NCBI GenBank assembly: GCA_965602655.1
Contig: CBFCZE010000010.1
Location: forward strand, 1-38,132
Source: JAAERC01 sp965602655
Lineage (GTDB): Bacteria > Zixibacteria > MSB-5A5 > GN15 > PGXB01
Reading direction: 5' to 3'
DNA length: 38,132 bases
Shown: positions 26,008-32,764 of the stretch, in pieces
How positions within the stretch are numbered: the first letter of the stretch is position 1
How the letters are laid out: each line of letters begins with the position of its first letter
The notes under the pieces: generated by a model
What the model saw: the letters and a program-made list of their open reading frames with translations, nothing else
Databases searched by the model: none
What the model was told of the DNA's origin: nothing
Translations under genes and position numbers: made by a program

Positions 26008-27585
26008 CTATTTTTTGAATATCCGCCCTAATAATCTGTTGGTTTCATCGAGCCGTAAAATCTTTGAGAAAATAAGATATAAAATCCCCATCCCAATAAT
26101 CTGACCGGCCACAATTAGAATTTTACCGGTAATGCCCTCAAAGGCGATGCCTTCAAAGCTGTAAAATACTGCAGTAAAATCAATCAGATTAACAACATAG
26201 TAAGAGGTAACGGCCGCCAATATCATTCTTATCATACCTGAAAAAATCCCTGAGAATTTTAAATCCGGTATTTTCTTTTTTAGATTAAACAGCAGCAGGG
26301 CAAAATTCAGTATTCCGGCCGCCGATGTTGCCGCCGCCAGCCCGGCAAAACCCCAAATCGGGATGAAGGCGAAATTGAGTCCAATGTTCAGGGCAACGGT
26401 AAAGATAGAATACTGCATCGGCCGTTTGGCATCACCCATCGCATAATAGGCCGGGGCGGTCACTCTGACACCGGCAAAGCCGATTAAACCAAGGGCGTAA
26501 AACAATAAGGCAAAAGATGTCTGAATTGTTGCCTCCGGTCCGAATGCTCCCCGCTCATAAATCAATCTGACCAGATCATCACTGAAGGCGGCCAAATAAA
26601 TCGCCGATGGTATCACCAGAAACATCGTCAGACTCAGCGATTCATAAAAAATCTTGATTAACTGTCCAATCTGATTACGGGCGACTTCTCCTGATATTTT
26701 CGGCAGGACCACTGTCCCGACTGCCACGGCAAATACGCCAAGAGGGAAATGCATCAAACGATAAGCAAAATTGAGATATGACATAGCCCCTTCAATAAGC
26801 AGTGAGGCCAGAAGTGTATTAACCAGAATATTAATTCGCGAGGCCGACAGCCCAAGAATCATCGGTGTTATTAACCGGACAATACGGCGAATACCTTCAT
26901 CAGCAAGATTGAGAATAAACTTGAATCGAAATCCAATATTCAAAAGCGACGGTATCTGAAAAACAAGCTGACCAATCCCGCCGATTAATACCCCCAAGGC
27001 CATGGTGTATATAGGAATATCAAAGTAATTATAAAGAATAACCGGCGACAGAATCATGCCGATATTAAATAATGCCGGTGACATTGCCGGGATGCCGAAT
27101 CTACCCACGGAATTCAGAATCCCCATAAGAACAGCCGAGATTGAAACCATCAGCAGATAAATAAACATTATTCGGGTCAGAGTAATTGTCAGTTCAAATT
27201 TGGCCGGATTGGATAAAAAACCCTTGGCCGAGATAAATACCAGAGCGGGGGTAAAAAGTATGCCCAGTGCCACAACTATACCAACAACCAAAATTAGTGC
27301 CGAGATAGTTAAGCCAGCCAGCCGGAAAGCTTCATCTTTCCCCTCTCTGACCAATTTATCCTTGAAAACCGGGACAAATGCCGATGAAAGAGCCCCTTCG
27401 GCAAATAAATCGCGGAGAAGATTTGGAATTCTAAAGGCGGCCACAAAACAATCGGTGGCCATTCCGGCCCCGAAATAATAGGCCATCACCTGTTCCCTGA
27501 CCAGACCCAAAACCCGCGAAAAAGCGGTGGCGGAAGATACTTTGGTGGCCGAGGCGGCCAATGACGGTTCTGTTTGTTTTCTCAT
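26008..27585 (-). CDS. murJ: Lipid II flippase (MurJ/MviN)
   Basis: A 525-residue MOP-superfamily protein with about 14 membrane helices that moves lipid II to the periplasmic face for peptidoglycan synthesis. The N-terminal SSATAFSRVLGLVREQVMAYYFGAG, then AFRIPNLLRDLFAEGALSSAFVPVF (split here only by reading), and GAFGPEATIQTSFALLFYALG are family signatures. I use the ATG at 27583-27585; a TTG two codons earlier is possible. No Shine-Dalgarno sequence precedes either. The start codon overlaps the -35 box of the divergent rpsT promoter. It may be the first gene of the comEC-PATAN transcript. Confidence 0.94.
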   Translation of the reverse strand: MRKQTEPSLAASATKVSSATAFSRVLGLVREQVMAYYFGAGMATDCFVAAFRIPNLLRDLFAEGALSSAFVPVFKDKLVREGKDEAFRLAGLTISALILVVGIVVALGILFTPALVFISAKGFLSNPAKFELTITLTRIMFIYLLMVSISAVLMGILNSVGRFGIPAMSPALFNIGMILSPVILYNYFDIPIYTMALGVLIGGIGQLVFQIPSLLNIGFRFKFILNLADEGIRRIVRLITPMILGLSASRINILVNTLLASLLIEGAMSYLNFAYRLMHFPLGVFAVAVGTVVLPKISGEVARNQIGQLIKIFYESLSLTMFLVIPSAIYLAAFSDDLVRLIYERGAFGPEATIQTSFALLFYALGLIGFAGVRVTAPAYYAMGDAKRPMQYSIFTVALNIGLNFAFIPIWGFAGLAAATSAAGILNFALLLFNLKKKIPDLKFSGIFSGMIRMILAAVTSYYVVNLIDFTAVFYSFEGIAFEGITGKILIVAGQIIGMGILYLIFSKILRLDETNRLLGRIFKK

Positions 27586-27612
27586 TGACAAAAATAATAT
27601 AATATATATATT
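27585..27612 (+). promoter_or_regulatory. Putative rpsT promoter
   Basis: TTGACA (27585-27590) and TATATT (27607-27612) are separated by 16 bases of A/T-rich DNA. Transcription would begin near 27619, about 30 bases before the rpsT start. The -35 box shares its first base with the murJ start codon on the other strand. Confidence 0.6.
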
Positions 27613-27649
27613 GCCAACCTGAAATAAGAAAATTTGAAAGGAAAAGATA

Positions 27650-27907
27650 TTGCCTTCTCACAAATCGTGTAAGAAAAGAATTAAAACATCGCAGGCCGAG
27701 CGTATGCGGAATCGCGGTCTTCGTTCGCGTATGAACCGGGCTATCAAAGATTTAAGAGCCTGTAAAAGTCGTGCCGACGCTGACAGCCAGTTAAAAAATG
27801 CTATCAGTATTATAGATAAAGCCGCACAGTATAATATTATTCATAAAAATAAGGCGGCTCGCGATAAGTCACAACTGACTATTTTCACCAGTAAACTGTC
27901 AGAATAA
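27650..27907 (+). CDS. rpsT: 30S ribosomal protein S20
   Basis: An 85-residue, strongly basic, helical protein that binds 16S rRNA early in 30S assembly. The sequence PSHKSCKKRIKTSQAERMRN followed by ALKDL-like helices is typical of S20. The start is TTG (27650-27652) with AAGGA seven bases upstream. A non-ATG start is also common for S20 in E. coli, where it is linked to autoregulation. It is divergent from murJ and convergent with the gene at 28029, sharing a hairpin terminator with it. Confidence 0.95.
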   Translation: MPSHKSCKKRIKTSQAERMRNRGLRSRMNRAIKDLRACKSRADADSQLKNAISIIDKAAQYNIIHKNKAARDKSQLTIFTSKLSE

Positions 27908-27930
27908 TTATTTTTTATTCATTCAAATTT

Positions 27931-27964
27931 AAACCATCCTGTGCAAATCGGTTCGGGGTGGTTT
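27931..27964. terminator. Bidirectional terminator between rpsT and the convergent gene
   Basis: A 9-bp stem (AAACCATCC at 27931-27939 with GGGTGGTTT at 27956-27964, one G-T pair) closes a 16-base loop. T-rich sequence flanks it on the plus strand, and AAATTTGAAT follows on the minus strand. It lies midway between the two converging stop codons. Confidence 0.7.
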
Positions 27965-28028
27965 ATTATTTCTGATATGTTATTTCCTGAAAAGGCTGAC
28001 TACCTGAATAGTTGCAAATATCGAGTAC

Positions 28029-28859
28029 CTATTTCTTGACAAGATAATTAAGAAGATATACACCGCCTTCTATATATTCGGTCTGCTCATTGTTAAGGCG
28101 GAAGTTTACCAGATCATATAAAAATCGTTCTTTTTCACGAATCGAGACTCTTTCATTGAGAACTTTGATCGGATATTCAATTCCGATAACCCGGCACTTA
28201 TAATCAAAGCGAATTAATCCGGCCGGGAAATATTTCTGCGATGCAACGGCCGCTTTGATATGATTAAAATTCAGCCCGGCAATTTTAAATGACCAATAAT
28301 TCTGGTTAGGTCTGATATTCGCCGTTCTTATCTTTTCAGAGTAAATTTTTCTTGTCATCCGGCAGGACCGTTTCAGATAATCAAAGAAATCAAAAATAGC
28401 CCCGGGTAACATTTCCGAATTAAGATTTCGGAAACAGACTATAATATCTTTTTCCTTTTTTCCGGAAAAAACTATTTTCAAATCATTTTGATTTTGATAT
28501 TGTTTAATTTCTTTGCGACTGGGATAAATAGCCGCTACCCGCGGAAAGATCGAAATAAACTCTTCTATCAAACTCGGCTTGAAATTTTCGATAAAAATCT
28601 CGGCCCTTATATCCATAATCTGATTTTGATTTGTCAATTGAGCCGGCAGGAATTTTATATCGAAATCTTTGGCTACCTTTAAAATGGAACTGTCATCCAA
28701 CAGAAGAAAGTTTTTGTCCGGCAAATCGACAAGAGAAACGGGAGTTCCAATATTTCCGCTGGATTCAATAATTTCTTGAATATATTTGACTTTCGTTTCA
28801 GAATATTCCATCATCGGCACAATGCTCGATAGCGGCACAATTTTGAGTTTGGGTATCAT
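28029..28859 (-). CDS. ParB/SbnI-like domain protein of unknown function
   Basis: A 276-residue protein. Residues about 4-80 resemble the ParB/Srx-like fold of SbnI/SerK proteins: KIVPLSSIVPM, then a helix, then TPVSLVDLPDKNFLLLDDSSILKVAKDF and a final FLPAQL strand. The usual GHHR/GMHR-type catalytic motif after the LLLD strand is replaced by DSSI, so nucleotide or serine-kinase activity is doubtful. The C-terminal 170 residues are unassigned but well ordered and basic. GAGG precedes the ATG. It is convergent with rpsT and borders the repeat-rich patch. Confidence 0.5.
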   Translation of the reverse strand: MIPKLKIVPLSSIVPMMEYSETKVKYIQEIIESSGNIGTPVSLVDLPDKNFLLLDDSSILKVAKDFDIKFLPAQLTNQNQIMDIRAEIFIENFKPSLIEEFISIFPRVAAIYPSRKEIKQYQNQNDLKIVFSGKKEKDIIVCFRNLNSEMLPGAIFDFFDYLKRSCRMTRKIYSEKIRTANIRPNQNYWSFKIAGLNFNHIKAAVASQKYFPAGLIRFDYKCRVIGIEYPIKVLNERVSIREKERFLYDLVNFRLNNEQTEYIEGGVYLLNYLVKK

Positions 28860-29040
28860 GGCAATTCCTCATTTCAGCAAAATCATGGCATTTATTAAAG
28901 CAACTCGAATGCCGACAATTAAAATTAACCAAAGCCGCTAATTATCAATGAGTTACGCTGTCATATTCCAGTGTAATAAATTTATAAGGATATTTTTTTT
29001 CTAAAATATGCAATGATTTTCAAAACTTGTAGATCAACAT
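28860..29040. other. Non-coding start of the repeat-rich patch
   Basis: This stretch contains the upstream region of the ParB-like gene and AT-rich sequence. I see no ORF, hairpin or RNA gene in it. The non-coding patch continues to about 30326 with the repeats listed separately. Confidence 0.35.
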
Positions 29041-29048
29041 TACCAGTG

Positions 29049-29103
29049 CCCGGTTAATCTTCAGATTGACCGGGAAAGCCGGTCGGTTTGAGAACCAACC
29101 GGC
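29049..29103. repeat. Two consecutive GC-rich hairpins
   Basis: Hairpin A pairs CCCGGTTAATC (29049-29059) with GATTGACCGGG (29064-29074), 11 bp with one wobble and a TTCA loop. Hairpin B pairs GCCGGTCGGTT (29078-29088) with AACCAACCGGC (29093-29103), 11 bp with one mismatch and a TGAG loop. Only three bases separate them. They resemble paired REP-type palindromes. Confidence 0.7.
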
Positions 29104-29171
29104 CACATGGCTGAAAATCACCGAAAAACCCGAAAATTACCTGTAACCTTTTCACCTTCATAAAATTACGG

Positions 29172-29305
29172 TAAAATGGGTTCGTTTTGCATATAAAAAG
29201 TTTTTGGATTTTGTGCGCGGCAGGTAGCCAGAAGAAAACCGACGATTGTCTTTCGTGCCGTCAGGAGTCGTTTTCTGACGGAATCTATAAAATGGGTTTG
29301 TTTTG
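29172..29305. repeat. Hairpin-bearing segment bounded by an 18-base direct repeat
   Basis: TAAAATGGGTTCGTTTTG (29172-29189) recurs with one change at 29288-29305. Between them lies a nested hairpin. Its inner stem is CCGTCAG (29258-29264) with CTGACGG (29275-29281); an alternative outer stem pairs GAAAACCGAC (29234-29243) with GTCGTTTTC (29267-29275), with one bulge. The 134-base unit has no ORF and looks like a small non-coding repeat element. Confidence 0.5.
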
Positions 29306-29449
29306 TCAAAATTTTTATTTTTCATAAATATTGTAATTTCTTTTTTTCAGTTATTGGCATCCTAATTAAGATGTATGGAATGAATCAAGTGTCATTTGGT
29401 GGGGAAATTGTTTTGCCTCAGTGAAATTATCAGGTCTATTCTTAGAATA

Positions 29450-29466
29450 CCCACCCAATGGGTGGG
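29450..29466. repeat. Palindromic repeat, family I copy 1
   Basis: CCCACCC and GGGTGGG flank an AAT loop, a perfect 7-bp stem. It is followed by ATACAAA. A second copy with the same core lies at 29767-29783. The transposase homology starts right after this hairpin. Confidence 0.7.
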
Positions 29467-29467
29467 A

Positions 29468-29686
29468 TACAAATTGAGCGTCCGCAAAGTCGGACCAAGC
29501 GGAGCGTTGAAATGGCATGGTCAGGAGTTGTATATTAGCGAAACAGTTATCGGAGAACCAATTGCATTTGAACAGGTCGATGAATTCAATTACCAAATAT
29601 ATTTTGGCCCGGTAAAACTGGCCATCTATGACAATAAAAAGAAAAAAATTATTAAACCACCGATATTGCGGAGAAAACGATATTGA
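29468..29686 (+). pseudogene. C-terminal fragment of an IS481-like DDE transposase
   Basis: Reading on the plus strand gives YKLSVRKVGPSGALKWHGQE followed by LYISETVIGEP and YQIYFGPVKLAIYDNKK. This matches the beta-rich C-terminal domain seen in IS481-type integrase-core transposases (consensus of the form RKV..G.I.WRG..I.ISE.L.GE). The DDE catalytic core is absent. Homology begins directly after the palindrome at 29450-29466, so the 5' part was lost or replaced there. The reading frame is open upstream to 29396, but that part does not resemble a transposase. IS-end motifs follow the stop within 15 bases. Confidence 0.65.
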
Positions 29687-29700
29687 CCAAAACATAAAAA

Positions 29701-29739
29701 AGTGTTACCTATGTAATGAATCTGTTTTGTAACCTATCT
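29701..29739 (+). mobile_element. Putative right end of the IS481-like element
   Basis: AGTGTTACCTATGT (29701-29714) and a related TGTAACCTATCT (29728-29739) are tandem copies 27 bases apart, just past the transposase stop. The same motif occurs in inverted orientation at 31628-31664. Tandem TGTTACC-type motifs after such transposases are known from related IS elements as I recall; this needs a database check. Confidence 0.5.
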
Positions 29740-29766
29740 AGTGAAACATACACATTTATAATTTTA

Positions 29767-29787
29767 CCCACCCTTTAGGTGGGCTAC
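29767..29787. repeat. Palindromic repeat, family I copy 2
   Basis: CCCACC (29767-29772) pairs with GGTGGG (29778-29783) around a CTTTA loop, the same core as at 29450-29466. It runs into GGCTACGAGAACT, a motif shared with the right arm of the repeat at 29915-30020 (GGCTACAAGAACT). Confidence 0.65.
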
Positions 29788-29808
29788 GAGAACTTTTAAT
29801 GCGTATAA

Positions 29809-29923
29809 TTAGGTCAGTCTAAGTTTATTCACCGTATCCGTCAGATGCTCAGAAGCTAAGTGGGCATATATTATTGTTGTTTGTATCTCAGTGTGTCCCA
29901 TCAGTCGTTTAACGGTAGCCAAG
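29809..29923 (-). pseudogene. C-terminal fragment of a tyrosine recombinase (phage-type integrase)
   Basis: The minus strand from 29923 down to a TAA at 29809-29811 reads LATVKRLMGHTEIQ, TTIIYAHLASEHL, then TDTVNKLRLT. LMGH and YAHL hold the second conserved His and the catalytic Tyr of tyrosine recombinases, and EHL.D.VN.L is the usual tail of phage-type integrases. About 38 codons remain. The Arg and HxxR motifs are missing. The homology ends exactly where the inverted repeat at 29915-30020 begins. Confidence 0.75.
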
Positions 29924-30020
29924 TAGTGCAGGAGCCGTGTCCTCCTGCTAATAAATAATAGATAATTTGTCCACATAATAAAAATATCAGGAGCGCACGG
30001 CTCCTAACCTGCCTGGCTAC
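29915..30020. repeat. Inverted palindromic repeat pair (BIME-like), family II
   Basis: The outer 25-base arms (29915-29939 and 29996-30020) are inverted copies matching at 20 positions: GTAGCCA at the tip and AGGAGCCGTG inside. Each arm also forms its own hairpin: GCAGGAG/CTCCTGC (29928-29934 with 29942-29948) and AGGAGC/GCTCCT (29989-29994 with 30000-30005). The 106-base unit has no ORF. It looks like a REP-type doublet that inserted into, or recombined with, an integrase gene. Confidence 0.7.
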
Positions 30021-30063
30021 AAGAACTATATTGCTATTGGATTACAAGAATAAATTGGTCTCG

Positions 30064-30083
30064 GGCAGATGTGGATATCTGCC
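30064..30083. repeat. Short palindrome
   Basis: GGCAGAT (30064-30070) pairs with ATCTGCC (30077-30083) around a GTGGAT loop. An A-tract follows on the plus strand. It sits between the BIME-like repeat and the lipoprotein promoter and may be a further REP family. Confidence 0.5.
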
Positions 30084-30116
30084 ACGCAAAAAAAAACTAC
30101 TATTGTCAAGAATATC

Positions 30117-30144
30117 TTGATACAACTGTTGATAATGTTATTAT
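30117..30144 (+). promoter_or_regulatory. Putative promoter of the Cys-rich lipoprotein gene
   Basis: TTGATA (30117-30122) and TATTAT (30139-30144) are 16 bases apart. Transcription would begin near 30151, leaving an unusually long leader of about 175 bases before the TTG start at 30327. Confidence 0.4.
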
Positions 30145-30326
30145 AGTTTCGTATATTTCTATTATTAAAAAACCTTATATCTAATATTTTTATTGATACC
30201 GGAGATAAATGCTTCCATAGTTTATTGGTAGGTTTTATGAGAAAATTATTGAAAAGTGACCTGGTTTCTCGAGGACGTCAGTTTTGCATGCCTATTCGCT
30301 GTAAAAGTAAGAGAAAGGAATATGTT

Positions 30327-31577
30327 TTGAAGAAATTATTGTTTTGTCTATTGTGTATTTGTGTCATAGGATGCTCCAAAAGTGTTGGTCCTGATAAGGA
30401 TCAGAATCAGCCCTCAGTTCTTGAACCCAACCCATATGAGTGGGCGCCGATTTTTCGATTTGATGGAAGTGCCGCAAGCTATTGTTATCCCGATGAACCC
30501 AGTGTGTTACATGATGGTAGATGTGTTTCATCGTTTGATACTCTTGCGCCTGTTTACTGGGAAGGACAGTGGTGCTCATCTAACAGTTACAAATTGGCCT
30601 TTTGGATTTGGTATGGCTGGCAACAAGAATGTATGATTGGGCAGGGTAGTCACGGTAATGATTGGGAGCATGTTATCCTTAATTTCACGTATAGTAGTGA
30701 AGATCATTTCGAACTCGAATCGGTGACCTACTATCAACATAGTGGATGGTATACTCGGTCACATGGGTCCGAGGTCAATGTTTGGGTTGGGAAAATTGGT
30801 CACGGCAGTTATCATTGTAGCTGTGATGGCACCGGATTTCTTTGGGAGGTTGATTATTGTCAGGGCGGTTGCGGATATTGGGACGACTTCAGAAACGATT
30901 CGTACGGAATCCAATGGAAGCCGACCAATCTTATACCACTCGATTCGGCAAAGAAAATAACAGGTCCAATCGGCGACCGTGTGAAAAATCAAGAATACTG
31001 CAACATTGCAGCATGTGAGGGCTCATCTAATAGAGTATTAACAACTGCCGGTTGTTGGCAAAACAATATGTTCTTATGGCCAAGCAATCAATCAACGAGT
31101 TTCTACGATTATCCGCTGTTTTACGAATGCTCGGATACTCTTTTATGTGCGTCCGAAAAAAATTCCAAAGCTATAACCAGCATATATAGCATACATAGTA
31201 ACGACAAGGAAGATAGGATCTGGACTTTCGGGTGTACCGATTTGCCTGGAGGAGCATCAATATGCGAATGGACAGATTATCTCAACGTATGGGATGGCGA
31301 GATAAGTTATACTGCACCTGACGGATATTTTATTTCCGGATTTGCTAGTTTCCATAACAATGACAGGGAAGACAGAATATGGAAGGTGAAAATCTGCAAA
31401 CTGGAAGGAAAATGTAGTTCTGGGGGTGTATGGACGGATTTTTTGAATAGTTTCGATGGACCTTTGGTTCTTCAGACTGGAAGTAAGGTGATATGCGGAA
31501 TAGCCAGTTATCATAACAATGATCATGAAGATAGACAGTGGAGGTACCTGCTGAGCGATCTAGTAGATTGTGAATAA
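30327..31577 (+). CDS. Cys-rich lipoprotein with an NPP1/Vps62-like segment and three dermatopontin-like repeats
   Basis: A 416-residue predicted lipoprotein. The start is TTG 30327-30329: AAAGGA lies seven bases upstream and the protein then begins with a clean signal, MKKLLFCLLCICVIGC, with Cys16 for lipidation. The upstream ATG at 30225 would hide the signal. Residues about 37-190 resemble NPP1/Vps62-type domains: YEWAPIFRF, GSHGNDWEHVIL (107-118), YYQHSGWYTRSHG and YWDDFRN. Residues 283-410 hold three repeats of H-x-N-D-x-E-D-R-x-W at 290-299, 343-352 and 396-405, spaced exactly 53 residues. These are like dermatopontin, with WTD-F/Y-LN-x-x-DG between them. The protein is rich in Cys, so disulfides are likely. 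It is the only plus-strand gene in the accessory patch and is flanked by IS-end motifs. Confidence 0.7.
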   Translation: MKKLLFCLLCICVIGCSKSVGPDKDQNQPSVLEPNPYEWAPIFRFDGSAASYCYPDEPSVLHDGRCVSSFDTLAPVYWEGQWCSSNSYKLAFWIWYGWQQECMIGQGSHGNDWEHVILNFTYSSEDHFELESVTYYQHSGWYTRSHGSEVNVWVGKIGHGSYHCSCDGTGFLWEVDYCQGGCGYWDDFRNDSYGIQWKPTNLIPLDSAKKITGPIGDRVKNQEYCNIAACEGSSNRVLTTAGCWQNNMFLWPSNQSTSFYDYPLFYECSDTLLCASEKNSKAITSIYSIHSNDKEDRIWTFGCTDLPGGASICEWTDYLNVWDGEISYTAPDGYFISGFASFHNNDREDRIWKVKICKLEGKCSSGGVWTDFLNSFDGPLVLQTGSKVICGIASYHNNDHEDRQWRYLLSDLVDCE

Positions 31578-31627
31578 TCTTAATAGGGCAAAAATGTCGA
31601 GAAGCTAGTTAAAATGAACGGACTGGG

Positions 31628-31664
31628 ACATCGGTAACAGTTTGAACCGGTTACATAGGTAACA
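31628..31664 (-). mobile_element. Inverted IS-end motif downstream of the lipoprotein gene
   Basis: ACATCGGTAACA (31628-31639) and ACATAGGTAACA (31653-31664) are tandem copies, 25 bases apart, of the motif found in the opposite orientation at 29701-29739. By orientation the IS body would lie to the right, where a RAYT module is now found. No transposase remnant is visible there. Confidence 0.5.
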
Positions 31665-31670
31665 GTTTTT

Positions 31671-31700
31671 TTGTGGGCGGCAGACGCCCTCGTCTGCCCC
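31671..31700. repeat. REP element, left copy flanking the RAYT gene
   Basis: A 30-base element starting TTGTGGGCGGCAGACG and ending CGTCTGCCCC. GGCAGACG (31679-31686) pairs with CGTCTGCC (31691-31698) over a CCCT loop. It is an inverted copy, 28 of 30 bases, of the element at 32268-32297. Confidence 0.85.
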
Positions 31701-31707
31701 TTGTTAT

Positions 31708-32223
31708 TCACAAATCATTCAACCATTTATAATCTTTATCTATTTCTATTAGGCCGCTACTGTCAGTCAACCAGTCTTTGGCGCTTGAATAAAGCCAATC
31801 CCCCGCCTTTATAACCAGGCCTTCCTTAACGGGATTATTATGTATATATTCCATTTCAATTTTTAGTTACTTTTGGGAACTGATAATCAAGTCATCAAAC
31901 CTTGGCTTCCATAATCTGAAATTATCAGAATTCAGTTCAGCAAAATTAAGTTCTTTTACCTTCCTGGAAGTTATACCTTTAAAACAATGCATAAATTTTG
32001 ATAATTTTTCGATCGATTTAAATCCCAAAATAGCATGAAAATGACTCGGCATAATTGCATAGCTTAAAAGAGAAATACCGTAGATTACCAATGTAGTTTT
32101 TAGTTCCGAAATAATAATATTGATCACATCTTTTTTGATTAAAATTGGCAACCAGTCAGTAACGGTTGCGGTTACAAAAACAATTGCATTTCCCTGAATA
32201 TTCAATCTTTTCTTGATAACCAT
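31708..32223 (-). pseudogene. REP-associated tyrosine transposase (RAYT, Y1/IS200-like) with one in-frame stop
   Basis: The gene starts at ATG 32221-32223. The N-terminal 118 codons show the Y1 transposase pattern: VFVTATVTDWLPIL, then YAIMPSHFHAIL with the HUH pair His61/His63, FKGITSRK, and LWKPRFDDLII. A TAA at 31867-31869 then interrupts the frame. The same frame continues past it with LKIEMEYIHNNPVKEGLV and further residues to a TGA at 31708-31710. Without the TAA the protein would be 171 residues, normal for a RAYT. Relatives commonly have Gln near this place, so a CAA-to-TAA change is the simplest explanation. The lost part contains the conserved YIHNNP segment. The gene is flanked by inverted REPs, as is typical. 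Confidence 0.85.
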
Positions 32224-32267
32224 ATCGTAGGTTATTATATTGAGGTAAATTGGTCAATTAATTTATT

Positions 32268-32297
32268 GGGGCAGGCGGGGGCGTCTGCCGCCCACAA
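32268..32297. repeat. REP element, right copy flanking the RAYT gene
   Basis: An inverted copy of 31671-31700 with two changes. GGCAGGCG and CGTCTGCC form the hairpin, with one G-T pair, so the changes keep the stem. It lies 45 bases upstream of the RAYT start. Confidence 0.85.
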
Positions 32298-32322
32298 TAT
32301 GAAGCGGAATTAGCGTCCCGGA

Positions 32323-32757
32323 TTAGTCTTCCAATGATTGGAGCAGTTCTTTTTTGAGGTTTTCATTTACTTTAAGATATTTACCGGTGGCCGAGGCGAC
32401 AATATCTCCATTTTTGGTTTTCACAAGGCCTTTGGTAAAAATCAGCTTGCCTTTTTGTTTATCCAGCTCGCCCTCAAAGAATAGCTTTTCGCCAATACTT
32501 ACAATTTTGCGGAATTTCACCGTTATTTCAACGGTCATCGTAAAAATATCCTGAGCCAGAAGGGCCTTAATCATGACCTCGTCGAGCAGGGTCGAGATGA
32601 TACCTCCATGAAATACATTCTGGTAACCCTCAAACTTCCTTCGAGTAATATACTCCGTAATTGCTTTACCATCCTTGAAATAAAATTTGGCTTTTAAGCC
32701 AATATCATTGTCTTCCCCACAGACAAAACATCCCGAATATCTGACAATCTCTTTCAT
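32323..32757 (-). CDS. PaaI/YbgC-like hotdog-fold thioesterase
   Basis: A 144-residue hotdog protein, probably an acyl-CoA thioesterase. The YSGCFVCGEDNDIGLKAKF opening has a CxxC pair (Cys10/Cys13), common in this subfamily. FEGYQNVFHGGIISTLLDE (42-60) contains the HGG loop and the Asp59/Glu60 that head the central helix. The substrate is unknown. No Shine-Dalgarno sequence precedes the ATG, and a promoter lies so close (32765-32795) that the mRNA would have almost no leader. Confidence 0.85.
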   Translation of the reverse strand: MKEIVRYSGCFVCGEDNDIGLKAKFYFKDGKAITEYITRRKFEGYQNVFHGGIISTLLDEVMIKALLAQDIFTMTVEITVKFRKIVSIGEKLFFEGELDKQKGKLIFTKGLVKTKNGDIVASATGKYLKVNENLKKELLQSLED

Positions 32758-32764
32758 CTTTATG

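Noticed and set aside
29396..29467. 5' extension of the transposase fragment
   Set aside because: The frame is open but the residues encoded by the palindrome and before it do not fit a transposase; the open frame is probably chance.
29366..29695. Minus-strand open frame of 109 codons
   Set aside because: It is antisense to the transposase tail, whose plus-strand translation has clear family motifs.
30064..30095. Hairpin plus A-tract as a terminator
   Set aside because: The tract gives T-run only on the minus strand before the hairpin, so it cannot follow the stem in either direction of transcription.
30225..30326. Upstream ATG start for the Cys-rich lipoprotein
   Set aside because: It would put 34 basic residues before a perfect lipoprotein signal. 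The TTG at 30327 has a good ribosome site and gives a normal signal peptide.
28860..30326. CRISPR array
   Set aside because: Repeats here are palindromes in few copies, with irregular spacing and no uniform spacers. No cas gene is present.
31867..32223. RAYT as an intact 118-residue gene, or stop-codon recoding at its TAA
   Set aside because: The conserved C-terminal part continues in frame after the TAA, so the short form is truncated. No recoding signal is visible; a point mutation is simpler.
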